DNA of 64,000 nucleotides, from assembly GCF_037893015.1 (NCBI RefSeq), contig NC_133661.1, forward strand, positions 241,373,105-241,437,104. The letters are read 5' to 3'. This DNA comes from Macrotis lagotis (lineage: Eukaryota; Chordata; Mammalia; Peramelemorphia; Peramelidae). Under the pieces are notes generated by a model, which searched no databases, was not told where the DNA came from, and was given only the letters and a program-made list of their open reading frames with translations. The position numbers and the translations under genes were made by a program. Of this stretch, positions 1 to 11,567 are shown piece by piece. Within the stretch, counting starts at the first letter, position 1. Each line of letters opens with the position of its first letter.

Positions 1-1355
1 CCACAAGTGTTCCTCCTCTTTGATTTCTCCGGAAGCTGGTGGTCCCAAAGGTTCTATTGTTCTATTGTTGGGATCAACTGCCTTTTGGTAACAATTGTTA
101 AGAACCCTAACTTGGAAATTAGCCCTGAACAAAGCAGAATAATTTTCTCCTTTAAATGAGATTTAGCTTATTGATAAGATGCTTCATTTCCCATATAGTG
201 GCATTAGAAACATGAGTTACTCTGATTTTTTTAAAAAATAAAATGAAAACTGAATTATTTATGCATCATCAATATTTCCAGAACATCTCCATGTGTAGAG
301 CTTCACTTTTACCTTGTGTGTGTGACTGATTATTAAGGTCACACGTTTCAATTCACTGAACATAAATTGCATCAAGGATGCTCACTGAAAAGGAATATGA
401 AGGGGGGAAATGACATTACTATTCTAAAGCAGCACTTTTTTAAAGGAGTATGACAACACATTATACTTATAGGAAAGATAAGATATTTGTAACTTCAGTA
501 GTAAATTAGAGAAGCAGAATAAATTTTAGGCTTTTAGCAGGATGGAATTTTTTTATCTTCAGAAAAGAAACATTGATTCAATTGTATAAATATCCTTTAT
601 AATTTTAGATTAGCTATATTGAGATATTAATTTAAAACATTTCTAAAATCATCTATTATGTGTGTTTGTATAAAGGTTGTGATGAAAAGAGTCAGAATTT
701 CTTTGAATTTTCAAAGATTTATATGTATTCCAGAAAAAGAGAGGATCAGTCTAAGTTTATTATGGTTTTAAAACCAAGCATTATTAGAAGCAAAGTCACA
801 GTGAATGACCATTTCTCTAAATAGAGAAAAAAAGGTTAATAGAGAGCTGCCCCTCAGCTGTCATTAGGACTAGATTTATTGACTACTTAAGAGAAGGAGT
901 GACTAAACAGTTGTCTGATGACTGTTGAATTTGTTTCCATTAGTAAGTGTAAGTACCCAGAGGATCGAAGGAAAGTCCAGAAGGAATTTATCTCATTATA
1001 AAATCTAACAAGATTAATAGTGGGGAGGATATGACCCTATCTCCAAACCTCAGTAAGCAGCTGAAGCTTGTAAAATGTGTAAAGGAATTTATATCAAACT
1101 TAAATCCTGGTTTCATTATTGTTTTGGGAAGAGAGGGATTGTTCACTCTTGTATCTTTTGCCTTTTTTGAGTGATAGGCTGTTGCTCATCAGAGTAGGAA
1201 GATGAGCTGGTAAAGGAAGTTGTTACACCACATACCCTGTCACCATCACCTGCCATCTCTTCAGTACCACCTGTCATCTTACTACCTTTAATCTACTTTC
1301 TTTCACAGATGAATGGTACTCAGTGAATAAGATTTGCCTTCTGAGCTAACAAAAT
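1..1355. other. Unassigned AT-rich interval
   Basis: I recognise no gene or repeat family here. The first 90 bases contain an open segment that could be the end of an exon (it runs into a gtaaca donor-like site at 91), but the upstream side is cut off by the window edge, so it cannot be judged. The rest is AT-rich single-copy-looking sequence. Confidence 0.5.
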
Positions 1356-1359
1356 ACTG

Positions 1360-1530
1360 AGTCTTAGATTTGAAGCCAGAAAAGACCATAATCTTACCCT
1401 CTTCCTCTTCATTTTATAGATAAGAAAATAGAGATATAGAGTATAAGTGATTTGCTTAATGTCACATGGTTAAGGTGGCTAAGCTAGAATTCTGACCCAT
1501 GCCTTCTGAATTTAAATCTTCCTCTCCTTG
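1360..1530 (-). repeat. MIR/CORE-SINE-type remnant
   Basis: The + strand shows the antisense hallmarks of the MIR-type group: 'cattttatagataagaaaa' followed by 'agtgatttgcttaatgtcacatgg' and a 'gaattctgacccat' end. These correspond to the conserved 'cattttacagatgaggaaactg...gacttgcccaaggtcac' order. It is strongly diverged and lacks clear ends. Confidence 0.65.
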
Positions 1531-2146
1531 CCAGGTTAAAATGTTATGATATGTTTCTTTAATAGAGTTATGTCTAAAGTCCAAACTCAAGCCTAATATA
1601 TAAACTAGGCTCTTTCCCAGAGAGTAATCATAGGTGTACTTTTGGTCTCTCATTGTGGACTAAAACTTTAAAAGGCTGGGAGAAAACCACAATCACTTTG
1701 TGTCCCTAGAAATTATGACACTGAGGAAATTTCACCTGCCATTTTTGTAAAGATACCTGACTCACCGGTAACTAGAAAATATATCTTAAATTTCTACCTA
1801 AGGGAAAGTCATTTGCCCAAGGTATATTTTTTATTAAGGAAGCTTAAGAAAAGAAAGGTTTCAGATAAATTGTGTTGTAATAGAGGTACAGCTGAAGTTA
1901 ATTTTGATTTTCTTCAGTCCTATCAAATTCCCTCCATATGCACACAAAATAAATTGTGTGACTATACTTACTGCAACTGGGTCTTTGTTTTTAAATTATG
2001 TACCAGAACTTATATATGTAAATCAGCTTTTTCCCTTTGCACATAGCCACCTTGGAAAGATTTATGTGATGCCACCCTTATTTAGAGTGTTTCTAGATGT
2101 TCTCTTTTTGAAACTGCATAGCATACTTTTTTTCAATATATTGTGT
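1531..2146. other. Unassigned interval
   Basis: No recognised gene or repeat. Short open frames of 77 and 85 codons overlap in different frames and look like chance openings in AT-rich DNA. Confidence 0.5.
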
Positions 2147-2150
2147 TCAT

Positions 2151-2304
2151 TTTTTTTTTAGTTTTTGCAAGGCAATGAGGTTAAGTGGCTTGCCCAAGGC
2201 CACACAGCTAGGTAATTATTAAATGTCTGAGGTCGGATTTGAACTCAGGTACTCCTGATTCCAGGGCCGGTGCTCTATCCACTGCGCCACCTAGCTGTCC
2301 CCAG
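2151..2304 (-). mobile_element. WSINE1-like tRNA-derived SINE
   Basis: On the + strand the copy reads poly-T, 'gtttttgcaaggcaatg', 'cttgcccaaggccacacagc', 'taggtaattattaaatgtctg', 'ggtactcctgattccaggg', then 'cactgcgccacctagctg'. This is the reverse of a SINE with a tRNA-like head and a short A tail. A 'tcattttt' repeat on both sides (near 2147 and 2305) is the likely target-site duplication. Confidence 0.85.
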
Positions 2305-3584
2305 TCATTTTTCAAACTGGGTAACACTGGGGGTTTTTTTTTTGGTCAAAAACTAGACTGTTAAGTAGTATGTCAACTTTTTTGTTCTCCATGGAGCATT
2401 CATTATCTATAATATACTAGCTATTGAGTTAAATAAGCATAGTCCCTCATTTTATTTCAGAAGCAGTCCTATAATACATAATATGCCTATAATATATAAA
2501 TCAAGACAATATCGAATCATAGTTGAACTCTTGTTAAATGACCACTCTTCACTACAGAGAACTTCTATTAGGGTTTAAGTTTAGGAGGAATGCAAATAAA
2601 ATGTGCTATCAGTTACAGTCATATTGATTTATTTTGCTTAACTTTTTTTTTCTTTATTATGAGAGTATTTAATATGGGGAGGAAGATTCCTTTTATTTTT
2701 TGCAAACAAAGATCAAATCTTCAATAATAATAATAATAAAAGCAATGCTGAATGACAAGTTTCATAACAGTTGTGAACAAGAGAAGAATTATTGGATTAT
2801 ACATGTAACCTCCCTGGGTAATTTTCCTACTTAGAAACAGACAACACTTAGATTTATAAGTCCTTATTTTGAAAAAAAAAGCTTCATTGCATTGTAGTCC
2901 AAGACTACATAAATTCATACGTATATATACATATATGTATATGAGTATGTACATGAATATATGTATATAAATGTCTATATATATGTATGTATGTATATAT
3001 ATATATATATTTATATACATATAACTTGACCTGGAAAAAAAACCTTCAAATGTATGTTTTATTAATTGTGACTTAATGTTGTTGTGTGTTCTTCCTTTAG
3101 GACATTTATAATTACCCTTAACTATTTTATCTAGAAGCCAAAAATGCCATGACTCATGTTAGAAATCCAACTGGCAATTTAACAATACTTTTAGTATTTC
3201 CATATGAATGCATTCTTATATATGTATTGGTAACTCTTGAATAAAAAGTATTTGCTTTTGGAGAGGTGTTCACTTTATGTGGGATTTACTCTGTCCTCTA
3301 GTCACATGTTGATCACAAGAGGGCTGAGCTAGAGTGTATGGATTTGATCAGGAGAAATCCATCAGTATAAAACAATTCAGCATTTACATTACTTCAACTT
3401 GATCCCAAAACATTCTTCTTTGTTTTAGTGTATATGGTGAACAGCATTTGTCGTGTGTTTATGGAATTGCTGAGTGAATTTGCATTTGGGGTGTGTGGCA
3501 AAAATGCATTTGGAGGTCTCATATATGAAGTAGTAAAAAAAAAAAGGCCTGTTTAGATAGATTGGAATTATAAAATATTAATCC
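2305..3584. other. Unassigned AT-rich interval with simple repeats
   Basis: No gene recognised. It holds an (AAT)n stretch near 2722-2741 and a TA/TG-rich microsatellite at 2917-3022. The 99-codon reading frame over the microsatellite (repeated Tyr-Ile) is an artefact of the repeat. Confidence 0.6.
2917..3022. repeat. (TATATG/TA)n microsatellite
   Basis: Alternating purine-pyrimidine tract built of tatata, tatgta and tacata units, ending in a pure (TA) run at about 2995-3010. Confidence 0.9.
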
Positions 3585-3760
3585 CAGCAGGAATTTCATA
3601 GCTCTGATTCAAGTCCCTTAATTCTACAGATTAGGAAATTCCCATGGGCTTAATTGGCTTATTTAGGGTTACACAGTGAATTAGTGGTAGACCTGATATT
3701 AGAACCCAAGACTTGCGTAGCATACATATATTCCATCTGCTAGACTATATGACCTTATTA
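3585..3760 (-). repeat. MIR/CORE-SINE-type remnant
   Basis: Shows 'aattctacagattaggaaat', then 'ggcttatttagggttacaca', then a 'tattagaacccaagac' end, i.e. the antisense MIR order. Diverged, ends not definable. Confidence 0.6.
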
Positions 3761-4554
3761 GATATGTATGAAACAAGAAATTTGAGTTAAAGAAAGACTA
3801 AGAATGAAACAAGTGAGAAAAATTCAAAGTTGTGGTCAGACTTGAATCTTTTAATTCCTGTGTTCTTTTATTACTAGTGGTTAATGCTACATTTGTAACT
3901 TTTACATTTCATACCAGGACATTTATCTTGTCAGTAATTAAACTCTAGTGGCTTCCATGCTTTTACAGGATGAAAACCAATGAAATGGGTGGTATGAGTG
4001 AATGTTGTTTTAATTGAGAAGAAACAAATATTTTGCATTTTCTGAGATGATTTTTGAATATACAGATTGCCAAACACCCTTGTGTGAGATAGCTGTTCCA
4101 AGAGTTTTTTTAAACGTCCATTTTAAAACAAACAAAAGTTTATTTTCAGAAGTAAAGCTGCAATATATTCTGCAAATGCTTCATAGGGATTAATGTGTGT
4201 ATTTCTCCTTAGGGTCAGTAGGCACAACTGCTCTTATTTTTGTTTAATTGTGGGAACTAACAAGAACAATGGAATTACAGGAAATTCCTTAGAAAAATCC
4301 CATCAGCTTGCCTCTGAGAACATATATTCTAGTTAATATAAACCATTACTACTTAGAATATAATCATCATCAGCCATCTTTAAAAATCAGGCAAGGACCC
4401 AATGTAATTTTTTTATTTTGTTTTAGAAATTATGATTGATTTTTTTTTAACAAGGGCATGTAGGCCATGACCATTTTGGTATCCTTATCATTTGACAGAT
4501 ACTGTTCACACATCTTCATTCATCACCATTTATTTACCCAGAGCAAAAGCGCAA
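3761..4554. other. Unassigned interval
   Basis: AT-rich sequence without a recognised gene, repeat or splice-bounded open frame. Confidence 0.5.
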
Positions 4555-4705
4555 AAATCACTGGTTTAAGAATCAGATGGCTCAGGTTCTAGTTTTGTCT
4601 CTAGTTCTTGAGGTCATAAGTCAGGTCATATTCCTTCCCTAAATCCATTTTTTCATTTGTAAAATAAGGGATTTGAGTTAAATGATCTCTGAGATCCACA
4701 TTTTT
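4555..4705 (+). repeat. MIR-type remnant
   Basis: Order 'aagaatcagatggctcaggt', 'tttcatttgtaaaataaggg', 'ttaaatgatctctgagatcc' matches the sense strand of MIR-type SINEs (coat: ggttc..., tttcctcatctgtaaaatggg, ...tgatctctgaggtcc). Confidence 0.6.
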
Positions 4706-4769
4706 GACTTGTATTAAATTTAAATATACATTTCTATATCTCAAGTCCCACATTTTCAGTTTCAAGGGT

Positions 4770-4895
4770 GTAGACTTCAGAGTCAGAGAACTTTGGTTCA
4801 CATCTTACCTCTAATTCTTACCAGCTGTGTGACCTTGGACAAATAAATGCCCCAGGCCTTAGTTTGCTCATCTGGAAAGTGATGTGGTGGGACTA
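4770..4895 (+). repeat. MIR/CORE-SINE remnant
   Basis: Contains 'cagctgtgtgaccttggaca' and 'tttgctcatctggaaagtga', the two most conserved blocks of sense-strand MIR, in the expected order and spacing. Confidence 0.75.
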
Positions 4896-4896
4896 G

Positions 4897-5230
4897 ATGG
4901 TTTTTGCAACATCTTCCAGCAGGGGAATAATTATTGAACCTTTATTTCCCCTTTTACATAATTCTGTCTCTTTATTTTTCCATAATCATCTATCTTCTCA
5001 GTCTCCTAGAACTGAATGCTTGGGCTCATTTGTCACTCCTTTCTTCTTTATCTTCCTCCCACCAACATACACCGTCTATCATTCGGCTTTAACCTTCTTG
5101 GCAACTAATTTCCCTCTTGTTTTTCATCTCTATAATAATAAATGTGCCAGACCAGGCTATCACATCTTCATACATCTAGACATCTCAGCAGTAGCTTCCT
5201 TGCTTCTATTTCTCCTAATTCAACCATTTG
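4897..5230 (+). repeat. L2 LINE remnant
   Basis: Blocks such as 'tcatttgtcactcctttctt' and 'cagtagcttccttgcttcta' preceded by 'catctagacatct' resemble the conserved L2 tract ('...ctagactattgcagtagcttcctaactgg...'). A 182-codon open frame at 4897-5445, the longest in the window, lies over it; it is hydrophobic because the DNA is T-rich and I do not consider it a gene. Confidence 0.55.
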
Positions 5231-6237
5231 AGAAAGGCTACTACCTCAAACTTGTTGGGCACCTCCTTTATTTCCTGGTTACTATGTATCCTTACAATAT
5301 GTTGCTTATTAAGATTCTAAGTCTTTTTATGCACTATGTTTCAATCCTAGGTGTATCAAATATTCCACATTGGCTAGGAATTCATTTTATATTTCTATTG
5401 TTCCTCTTATCCCAGTGCAATGATTTATATATAAAGCAAATTTAAATATTTTGACTCATTATATCAAGTATAATTAAGTTTCAACTGATTGCATTTAATT
5501 AAATTTGACAAGTAATTATGTAAAGCACCTTCTTTACGCATGGTACAGTTCTAGTGACTAGAAATTTTAATCTGCCTTTAGTTCTAGGAAATTGAAATTA
5601 AAAAAAAGTTTTTTAAGGGAAGAATACAATATAAAAATGCAAAATACTATAAGTTTAATATAACAATGCTGACTGTCAATTTAACACAAGAACTAAAATT
5701 CTCAAGGCTCATATTTTTAGAATTTAAAGAATACAACTAATAAACCTAAAATCCTTTACTGTACATGAAATCTTATAATCCAGGTCCACCTAGATTAGCC
5801 AAAGTGAGGACACTTTTATTTTTAAACAAAATGTGTAAAATGTAAACATTTTATAATAATATATATTTATATTTATTTATAAATATATTATATATTTATA
5901 ATAAAAATACCTACTTGCTCATCTTATGGAAAAGGAATAATGCAGCTAGAATTCTTTTATACCACTGATGCTAAAAGCTAAGGTTAAAACCTGATTTATA
6001 GACTAATCACGCTGTATCAGGTTTTGACTGTATGTGGTTGTTATCTTTAGGAGAACATAATTTTCCCCTTAGTATATTTGAATCTCCATGATTTAAAAGC
6101 TCATCTTATAACAGAATTCTGCTGTGCTATGCATATAAAACAAGGTTCATTTTTAATCTTGGTAGTCTGAAAGAAATTCAAGTACTTTAAATTTTGTAAT
6201 TATTTATCTGAAATTGGACTCTGCTGCTTTCTCTTAG
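5231..6237. other. AT-rich interval with palindromic AT tract
   Basis: No gene recognised. At about 5848-5905 a tract of TTATAA/TATATTTATA units is close to self-complementary and could extrude a hairpin. The interval ends in the polypyrimidine tract of the candidate exon that follows. Confidence 0.55.
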
Positions 6238-6349
6238 GATAAGAAAATGAATGTGAGTTCTCCCAGTGATAGTGGGGAATGTTTTCTCTCCAGTTGGAAA
6301 GAATGTAGCAGCACCTTCAAGCACAGTTCAAGTCTTTCACAGGCGGGCT
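6238..6349 (+). CDS. Candidate internal coding exon, gene unknown
   Basis: A pyrimidine-rich acceptor (ctctgctgctttctcttag) precedes 112 bases, and a consensus donor (gtaagt at 6350) follows. Only one of three frames is open from acceptor to donor: 37 codons plus one leftover base, beginning DKKMNVSSPSDSGECFLSSW and rich in Ser, with two Cys and a Lys-Cys stretch. The other frames stop within the first codons. No domain, signal peptide or membrane segment is visible, and I do not recognise the protein. The single leftover base (t) fits the two-base entry phase of the candidate last exon at 34589, giving a serine codon across the junction, which supports both being one gene with a roughly 28 kb intron filled with later retroelements. 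Seen: sites, frame, phase. Inferred: that it is translated. It could be a chance open segment flanked by cryptic sites. Confidence 0.4.
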
Positions 6350-6622
6350 GTAAGTAATAAAGAATTATATATGTATCTCCAGCTTTGTGAAAATTCAATA
6401 TGTAGAATTCTAAAATTGATAAATTGATAAATTAGAAATCAGTTATTCATATCATCAAAAATCTTTGATTTGTCAATTAATTTGCAACTGCTTTCCTATA
6501 TATTGTCAATTCCCATGGTACTAAAAAAAGTAATAAAAATATTCAGTTTACAAAAATTCTGCCAGTTTCTTTTTTAAGTTGTATTACATACCTCCCAAAA
6601 TTTTTTTAAAAGGATTGCTTTA

Positions 6623-7950
6623 CATCAGTCATCAAAACTATCTGGTATTGGCTAAGAAATAGAGTGTTGGATTAGTGGATTAGTGGATTAGTGGAATAGA
6701 CTAGGTTCAATAGCAAGAAATGATTATAGTAATCTGCTGTTTGATAAATCCAAAGAGTCCAGCTATAGGGACTCCCTCTTTGATTAAAAAAAAAACTGTC
6801 GGGAAAATTGGAAGTTAGTATGGCAGAAACTTGGATTAGACCAATACCCTACACCCTATACTAAGATAAGATCAAAATGGATAGAGGATTTAGACATAAA
6901 AAACCAATATTTTAAGCAAACTAGGAGATCAAGAAATAGTTTACCTGTCAGATCTGAAAGGAAGCAATTTATGACCGACCAAGGAAGAAATAGAAAACAT
7001 CATTAAAAACAAACTAGATAATTTCGATTACATTAAATTAAAAAACTTTTGCATAGACAAAATCACTGTAACCAAGATCAAAAGAAATGTAGTAAATTGG
7101 GAAATAATTTTTACAATTAATATTTCTGACAAAGGACTCATTTCTAAAATATATAGAGAACTGGGTCAAATTAAAAAAAAAACATTCCCCAATTGACAAA
7201 AAGTCAAAGGCTATACAAAGGCAATTTACAGATGAGGAAATCAAAGCGATCCATAGTCATATGAAAAATTGCTCTAAATCACTAGAAATGCAAATTAAAG
7301 CATCTCTCTGAGATACCACCTCCACCTCATACCTCTCAGACTGGCCAATATGACCAGAAAGGACAATGATCAATGTTGGAAGGGATTCGGAAAATCTGGG
7401 ACACTAATACATTGTTGGTGGAGCTGTGAACTCATCCAACCTTTCTGGAAAGCAATTTGGGATTATGCCCAAAGGACAACAAAAATGTGCATACCCTTTG
7501 ATCCAGCAATACCACTACTGGGTCTGTACCTGAAGAGATTATGAAAAAAAAAGGTAAAAACATCACTTGTGCAAAAATATTCATATAGCAGCCCTGTTTA
7601 TGGTGGCAAAGAATTGGAAATTAAGTGAATGTCCATCAATTGGGGAATGGCTTAATAAACTATGGTGTATGTATGTGATGGAACACTATTATTCTATTAG
7701 AAATCAGGAGGGATGGGAATTCAGGGAAGTCTAGAAGGACTTGCATGAACTGATGGTGAGCAAGATGAGCAGAACCAGAAAAATATTGTACACCCTAATA
7801 GCAACATGGGGGGTGATGATCAACCTTAATGGACTTGCTTATTCATCAGTACAACAATCAGGCACAATTTTGGGCAATCTACAATGAAGAACACCATCTG
7901 TATCCAGAGAAAGAATTGTGGAGTTTGAACAAAGACCAAAGACTATTACC
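6623..7950 (+). pseudogene. L1 ORF2 C-terminal fragment, decayed
   Basis: Translation in pieces gives the conserved end of L1 ORF2p: the cysteine-region signature WWSCELIQPFW (about 7399-7450), CIPFDPAIPLLGLY (about 7489-7530) and, further on, a MEHYYSIRNQEGWEF-like block near 7678-7720. Frames are broken by indels and stops (for instance in the run of A at 7179 and after the 64-codon frame ending at 7544), so no functional protein can be made. The endonuclease and reverse transcriptase cores are absent because of the 5' truncation. Confidence 0.85.
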
Positions 7951-8170
7951 TTTAATTTAAAAAAAAATACATTATCTTATTATGTAATTTTGCTCTCTTA
8001 TACTTTATTTTTCTTCCTTAAGGATATGATTTCTCTCTCATCACATTAAATTAGATCATTGTATACCATGGAAACAATGTAAATACTAACAGACTGCCTT
8101 CTGTGTGGGGGTAGGGAAGTGAGATTAGGGAAAAATTATAAAATTCAAAATTAATTTTTAAAAAATATTA
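6623..8170 (+). mobile_element. 5'-truncated L1 insertion with 15-bp TSD
   Basis: The insertion is bounded by perfect copies of aaaaggattgcttta at 6608-6622 and 8171-8185. It starts abruptly inside ORF2 (5' truncation, typical of target-primed reverse transcription), runs through the ORF2 C-terminus and a G-rich 3' UTR near 8101-8140, and ends in an A-rich tail. It matches the reverse complement of the full-length L1 at 14110-15640 along its whole length. An 8-bp unit, ggattagt, is repeated 3.4 times at 6669-6695 where that L1 has it once in diverged form. Confidence 0.93.
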
Positions 8171-8334
8171 AAAGGATTGCTTTAAGGGAAACTCTCACTG
8201 TAAATGATGGTCAGAGATGGTTCAGTCACCTGATAAAGGTATTAGGAAAGGCAATATTCAACAATTTTGAATGATCTGAACATGAAACTATAAAGCACTG
8301 AAACATACATACTTTTATTTATAAGTGAATTGGG

Positions 8335-8452
8335 AATCAGTAGCCCTTGCTCAATAACTAACTAGTTGTGTGGCCTTAGTATAATCCACCCAATCACTTC
8401 AGGCTTCCCTTTGGTCATTTGTAAAATTAGAGATTTAGTAGAGATCATCTTT
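8335..8452 (+). repeat. MIR-type remnant
   Basis: 'aactagttgtgtggccttag' and 'ttggtcatttgtaaaattag' correspond to the conserved sense MIR blocks. Its 3' part is interrupted by the SINE at 8466. Confidence 0.6.
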
Positions 8453-8465
8453 AAAGGTAAATTGA

Positions 8466-8607
8466 AGGGCTGGCTAGGTGGCATAGTGGATAAAGCACCA
8501 GCCCTGGAGTCAGGAGTACTTGGGTCTCAGGCACTTAATAATTACCTAGCTGTGTGGCCTTGGGCAAGCCACTTAACCCCGTTTGCCTTGCAAAAAGCTG
8601 AAAGAAA
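8466..8607 (+). mobile_element. WSINE1-like tRNA-derived SINE
   Basis: Sense-strand copy: 'ggctggctaggtggcatagt', 'ccctggagtcaggagtactt', 'ttaataattacctagctgtg', 'gccttgggcaagccacttaa', 'gtttgccttgcaaaaagctg'. Flanked by aaaggtaaattga (8453-8465) and aaaggtatattga (8608-8620), a 13-bp duplication with one mismatch. Confidence 0.92.
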
Positions 8608-8620
8608 AAAGGTATATTGA

Positions 8621-9155
8621 GTTTCTGAAATTCAATGAATCTGTCTTTTGCCCAGAGGGGACTATAGATTCAGTGTTGTATATATTCTAAAAGTAGTTAC
8701 TTTGTAGTTAGTTTTGCTTGTTTCAAAAGTTTTGCTTCTTATAGTTTCCACCATAAGCTGAGATATATCAGAAAATGACTCCCCTGTTTAAAAATAGCAA
8801 AAGCAGTAGTTAAAAATTAAAAAATGAATTTAAAGCTCTTCAAAATGCATTTTAAATTTTTTTTTAAATTCTGATTTTATTCAAATCATCACTAAGCAAG
8901 TTTTTATTTTGAATAGATTCCAGAGTATTTCACTTCAGACTGTGACAAAGGGTTATTAATACACTATTACAGATAATCAACTCTGGCAATTTAAAATGGA
9001 TTTTTTCATAACTTGCTGGCAAATCAAATCTGATTTTTTTTTTAAAAATTAGCATTTTATAGGAAATCAAGATGAATTTGCAGCTCCTCTCAGCAGTTCA
9101 AAGAGCCAGGACAAACTTGTTCTGTGTTCCATGCCTTAATAACCTGAGTCTCTCA
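8621..9155. other. Unassigned AT-rich interval
   Basis: No gene or clear repeat recognised; several T-runs. Confidence 0.5.
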
Positions 9156-10080
9156 TTTTAAAAAAAAAATCAAATTATTTATTCATTTATATTACCAACT
9201 AAATGTAAAGAAAGTGTTCAACAACCATTTTTATAAGGTTTTGAGTTCCATATTTTCTCCCTCTCTCTTCCCTCCCCATTCCCCCGACAGAAAGAAATCA
9301 AATATAGATTATACATATGCAACTATATTATACACATTTCCATATCAATCATGTTGAGAAAGAAGAATAAAAAAGATAAAAAAGTAAGAGGAGAAAAAAT
9401 AAAGAATATTTCAAAAACTGAAAAATGGTAAATGGTCTGTATTCAGACTCCACAGTTCCCTCTCTGGATGAGAATGGCTCTCTCCAACTCAAGTCCTTTA
9501 CAATTGTCTTTGATTATTGAACTTCTGAAATGAGCAAGTCCATCATGTTGATCATCACATAATGTTGCTGTTAGTGTGTAAAATGTTGTTCTAGTTCTGC
9601 TCATTTCACTCAGCATAAGTTCATGCAAGTCTTTCTAGGCTTTTTTGAAGTCTTGCCCTTTATGATTTTTTTGTAGAACAACATTGTTCCATCACATTCA
9701 TATACCACAATTTTTTCAACCATTCCCTATTTTGGGGCATCCCCTCAATTTCCAATGCTTTACCACTACAAAAAGAGCTACTATAAATATTTTTGTACAA
9801 GTAAGCTTTTTACACTTTCTTGTAATATCTTTGGGATACAGATCTAGTAGTGTTATTGCTGGATCAAAGGGTATGCACAGTTTTATTGCTCTTTGGGTAC
9901 AGTTCCAAATTACTGTCCAAAAATGTTAGTTCAGTTCACAATGCTACTAACAATGCAGTCATGTCCTAGTTTTCCCACAGACCCCCCCCACATTGATCTT
10001 TTTTTCTTTTTGTCATATTGGCCAGTGTGATAGGTATAAGGTTGTATCTCAAAGTTTTAACCTGGGTTTCTTTCAAGAGA
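9156..10080 (-). mobile_element. L1 3' fragment, older subfamily
   Basis: The + strand reads as the reverse of the L1 ORF2 end: 'gttctgctcatttcactcag', 'aacaacattgttccatcaca', 'gctggatcaaagggtatgca' and 'tcatattggccagtgtgata'. The order equals that at 14500-14960, but the 3' UTR (9160-9440) differs, so this is another subfamily. It is 5' truncated near 10080; no clear target duplication was seen. Confidence 0.88.
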
Positions 10081-10466
10081 TCTTTGGCCCATAGGAATTA
10101 TAGACAAACCCAATTTTGATATTACCAGAATTCTCTGCAGATGGAGGGGAGGGGTGGAAGAAAGAAGAAGGATGAACCAAAGAGTATTAATTATTTTAAA
10201 AGACCTCCAAAATTGAACCGGGATCTATTTGAAACCAGAATTTCAGTCCTAGGTCACATGTAACTCATACAAAGTACTTTTTAAAACCTTAATGTATCAT
10301 ATAAATGTTAGCTATAATAAAAGTTATCATTATAGCCATGAAATGAAAATCAGTTCAATAAAGAGTGCCAACTCTAGGCCAGATCCTATTTTGGTCACTG
10401 GAACACCTTTAAGCATAAGCTTGGGAAATGTACATTCTTTAAATTTTATGGTCATTGAAAATTTTT
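10081..10466. other. Unassigned interval
   Basis: No gene or recognised repeat; contains a short purine-rich tract at about 10141-10170. Confidence 0.5.
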
Positions 10467-10614
10467 TTTTTATGTTTTTGCAAGGCAAATGGGGTTAAGT
10501 AGCTTGCCTAAGGCCACACAGTTAGGTAATTATTAAGTGTCTGAGATCGGATTTGAACCCAGGTACTCCTGACTCCAGGGCTGGTGCTGCATCCACTGCG
10601 CTACCTAGCTGCCC
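10467..10614 (-). mobile_element. WSINE1-like SINE
   Basis: Antisense copy: 'gtttttgcaaggcaaatggg', 'taggtaattattaagtgtct', 'ggtactcctgactccagggc', 'cactgcgctacctagctgcc'. Inserted at its T-run; flanks 'gaaaattttt' and 'gaaattgctttt' are a plausible imperfect duplication. Confidence 0.88.
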
Positions 10615-11567
10615 CGAAATTGCTTTTTAAATAAATATATAGTCTACCTTCATTAATACTTTAACTTTCCACAAGTAAAAGTATCAAATTTAATCTGTAG
10701 GTGCCATAATAACACATTCCTGGATTATGAAGAAACATATGTAAAAGGAAAATGCTTATGTAATATTTGATATTTTTCTTTGTGCTCTTTATGTACTATA
10801 CTTAAAGCATTTTATTTTTCAATAATTAAACTTCTCAATATCTCTTTGAGATAGACATCTTTATTAAATTCATTATGCATCTTTGTAAACTGAAGCACAA
10901 ATCTGTAAAAGGAAGGGATCAAACAAGATGTTATTCACATCTCTTCACCCTATGAGCCCATAAATTTTTTAGGACAAATGACTTGAGCTCCCTACAAACA
11001 TTCTCTAACTACTCCCACATTAGAACTATCTTCTTGGAAAAGCAGAGGACTAATTTAAAAAATGTCTTCACTGGGGCTTTGAAAGTATTTTTGTTATACA
11101 ATTATTGGTGTTGCAATAGAATATGAGTTGTATTTAAATAAGAATATAGACATACTACTTTCCCCTAATTCCTAGTGTTTGAATTATGAATCTGTAGAGT
11201 ATAGAAAGGTCTGAAAACAAAGAAGAAACATAACAATAAGACCAGAGATGTCAGCAGTGCAGTTGTTAACCATAGCTAGAAAAGCTTTATGTGATGAAAG
11301 CCTGAATGTTGAATGTATTGAAAGTGTAATTGGAATAGTTAAAGGATTCTACCTGTAGCAAAATAAAGTATTTAAAAATTACTTAATATCAGTTTTGTTG
11401 TGTAAGAAGATAATTGTCTTGGGGACAGATAGTTTCTTTACAAGAGATAGTTTTATTTGTTTAGAAAACAGTATTTCTTAGCAATTATGTTAGTAGTGCT
11501 CAGGGAATATACAGACAATGGAATTAAATAGAAGACTCAAAGAAATTACTTTGCTAGAGATTTAAAT
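10615..11567. other. Unassigned interval
   Basis: No gene recognised. A stretch near 10800-10900 ('attaaattcattatgcatct...aaactgaagcac') is faintly MIR-like but too diverged to call. Confidence 0.5.

Noticed and set aside
2721-3020. 99-codon - strand frame rich in Tyr and Ile
   Set aside because: Produced by the TA-rich microsatellite.
3095-3135. Acceptor-like gttcttcctttag at about 3100
   Set aside because: All three frames stop within about 12 codons after it and no donor is near.
4897-5445. 182-codon + strand open frame, the longest in the window
   Set aside because: It overlies a recognisable L2 remnant, is hydrophobic only because the DNA is T-rich, and has no splice or promoter context.
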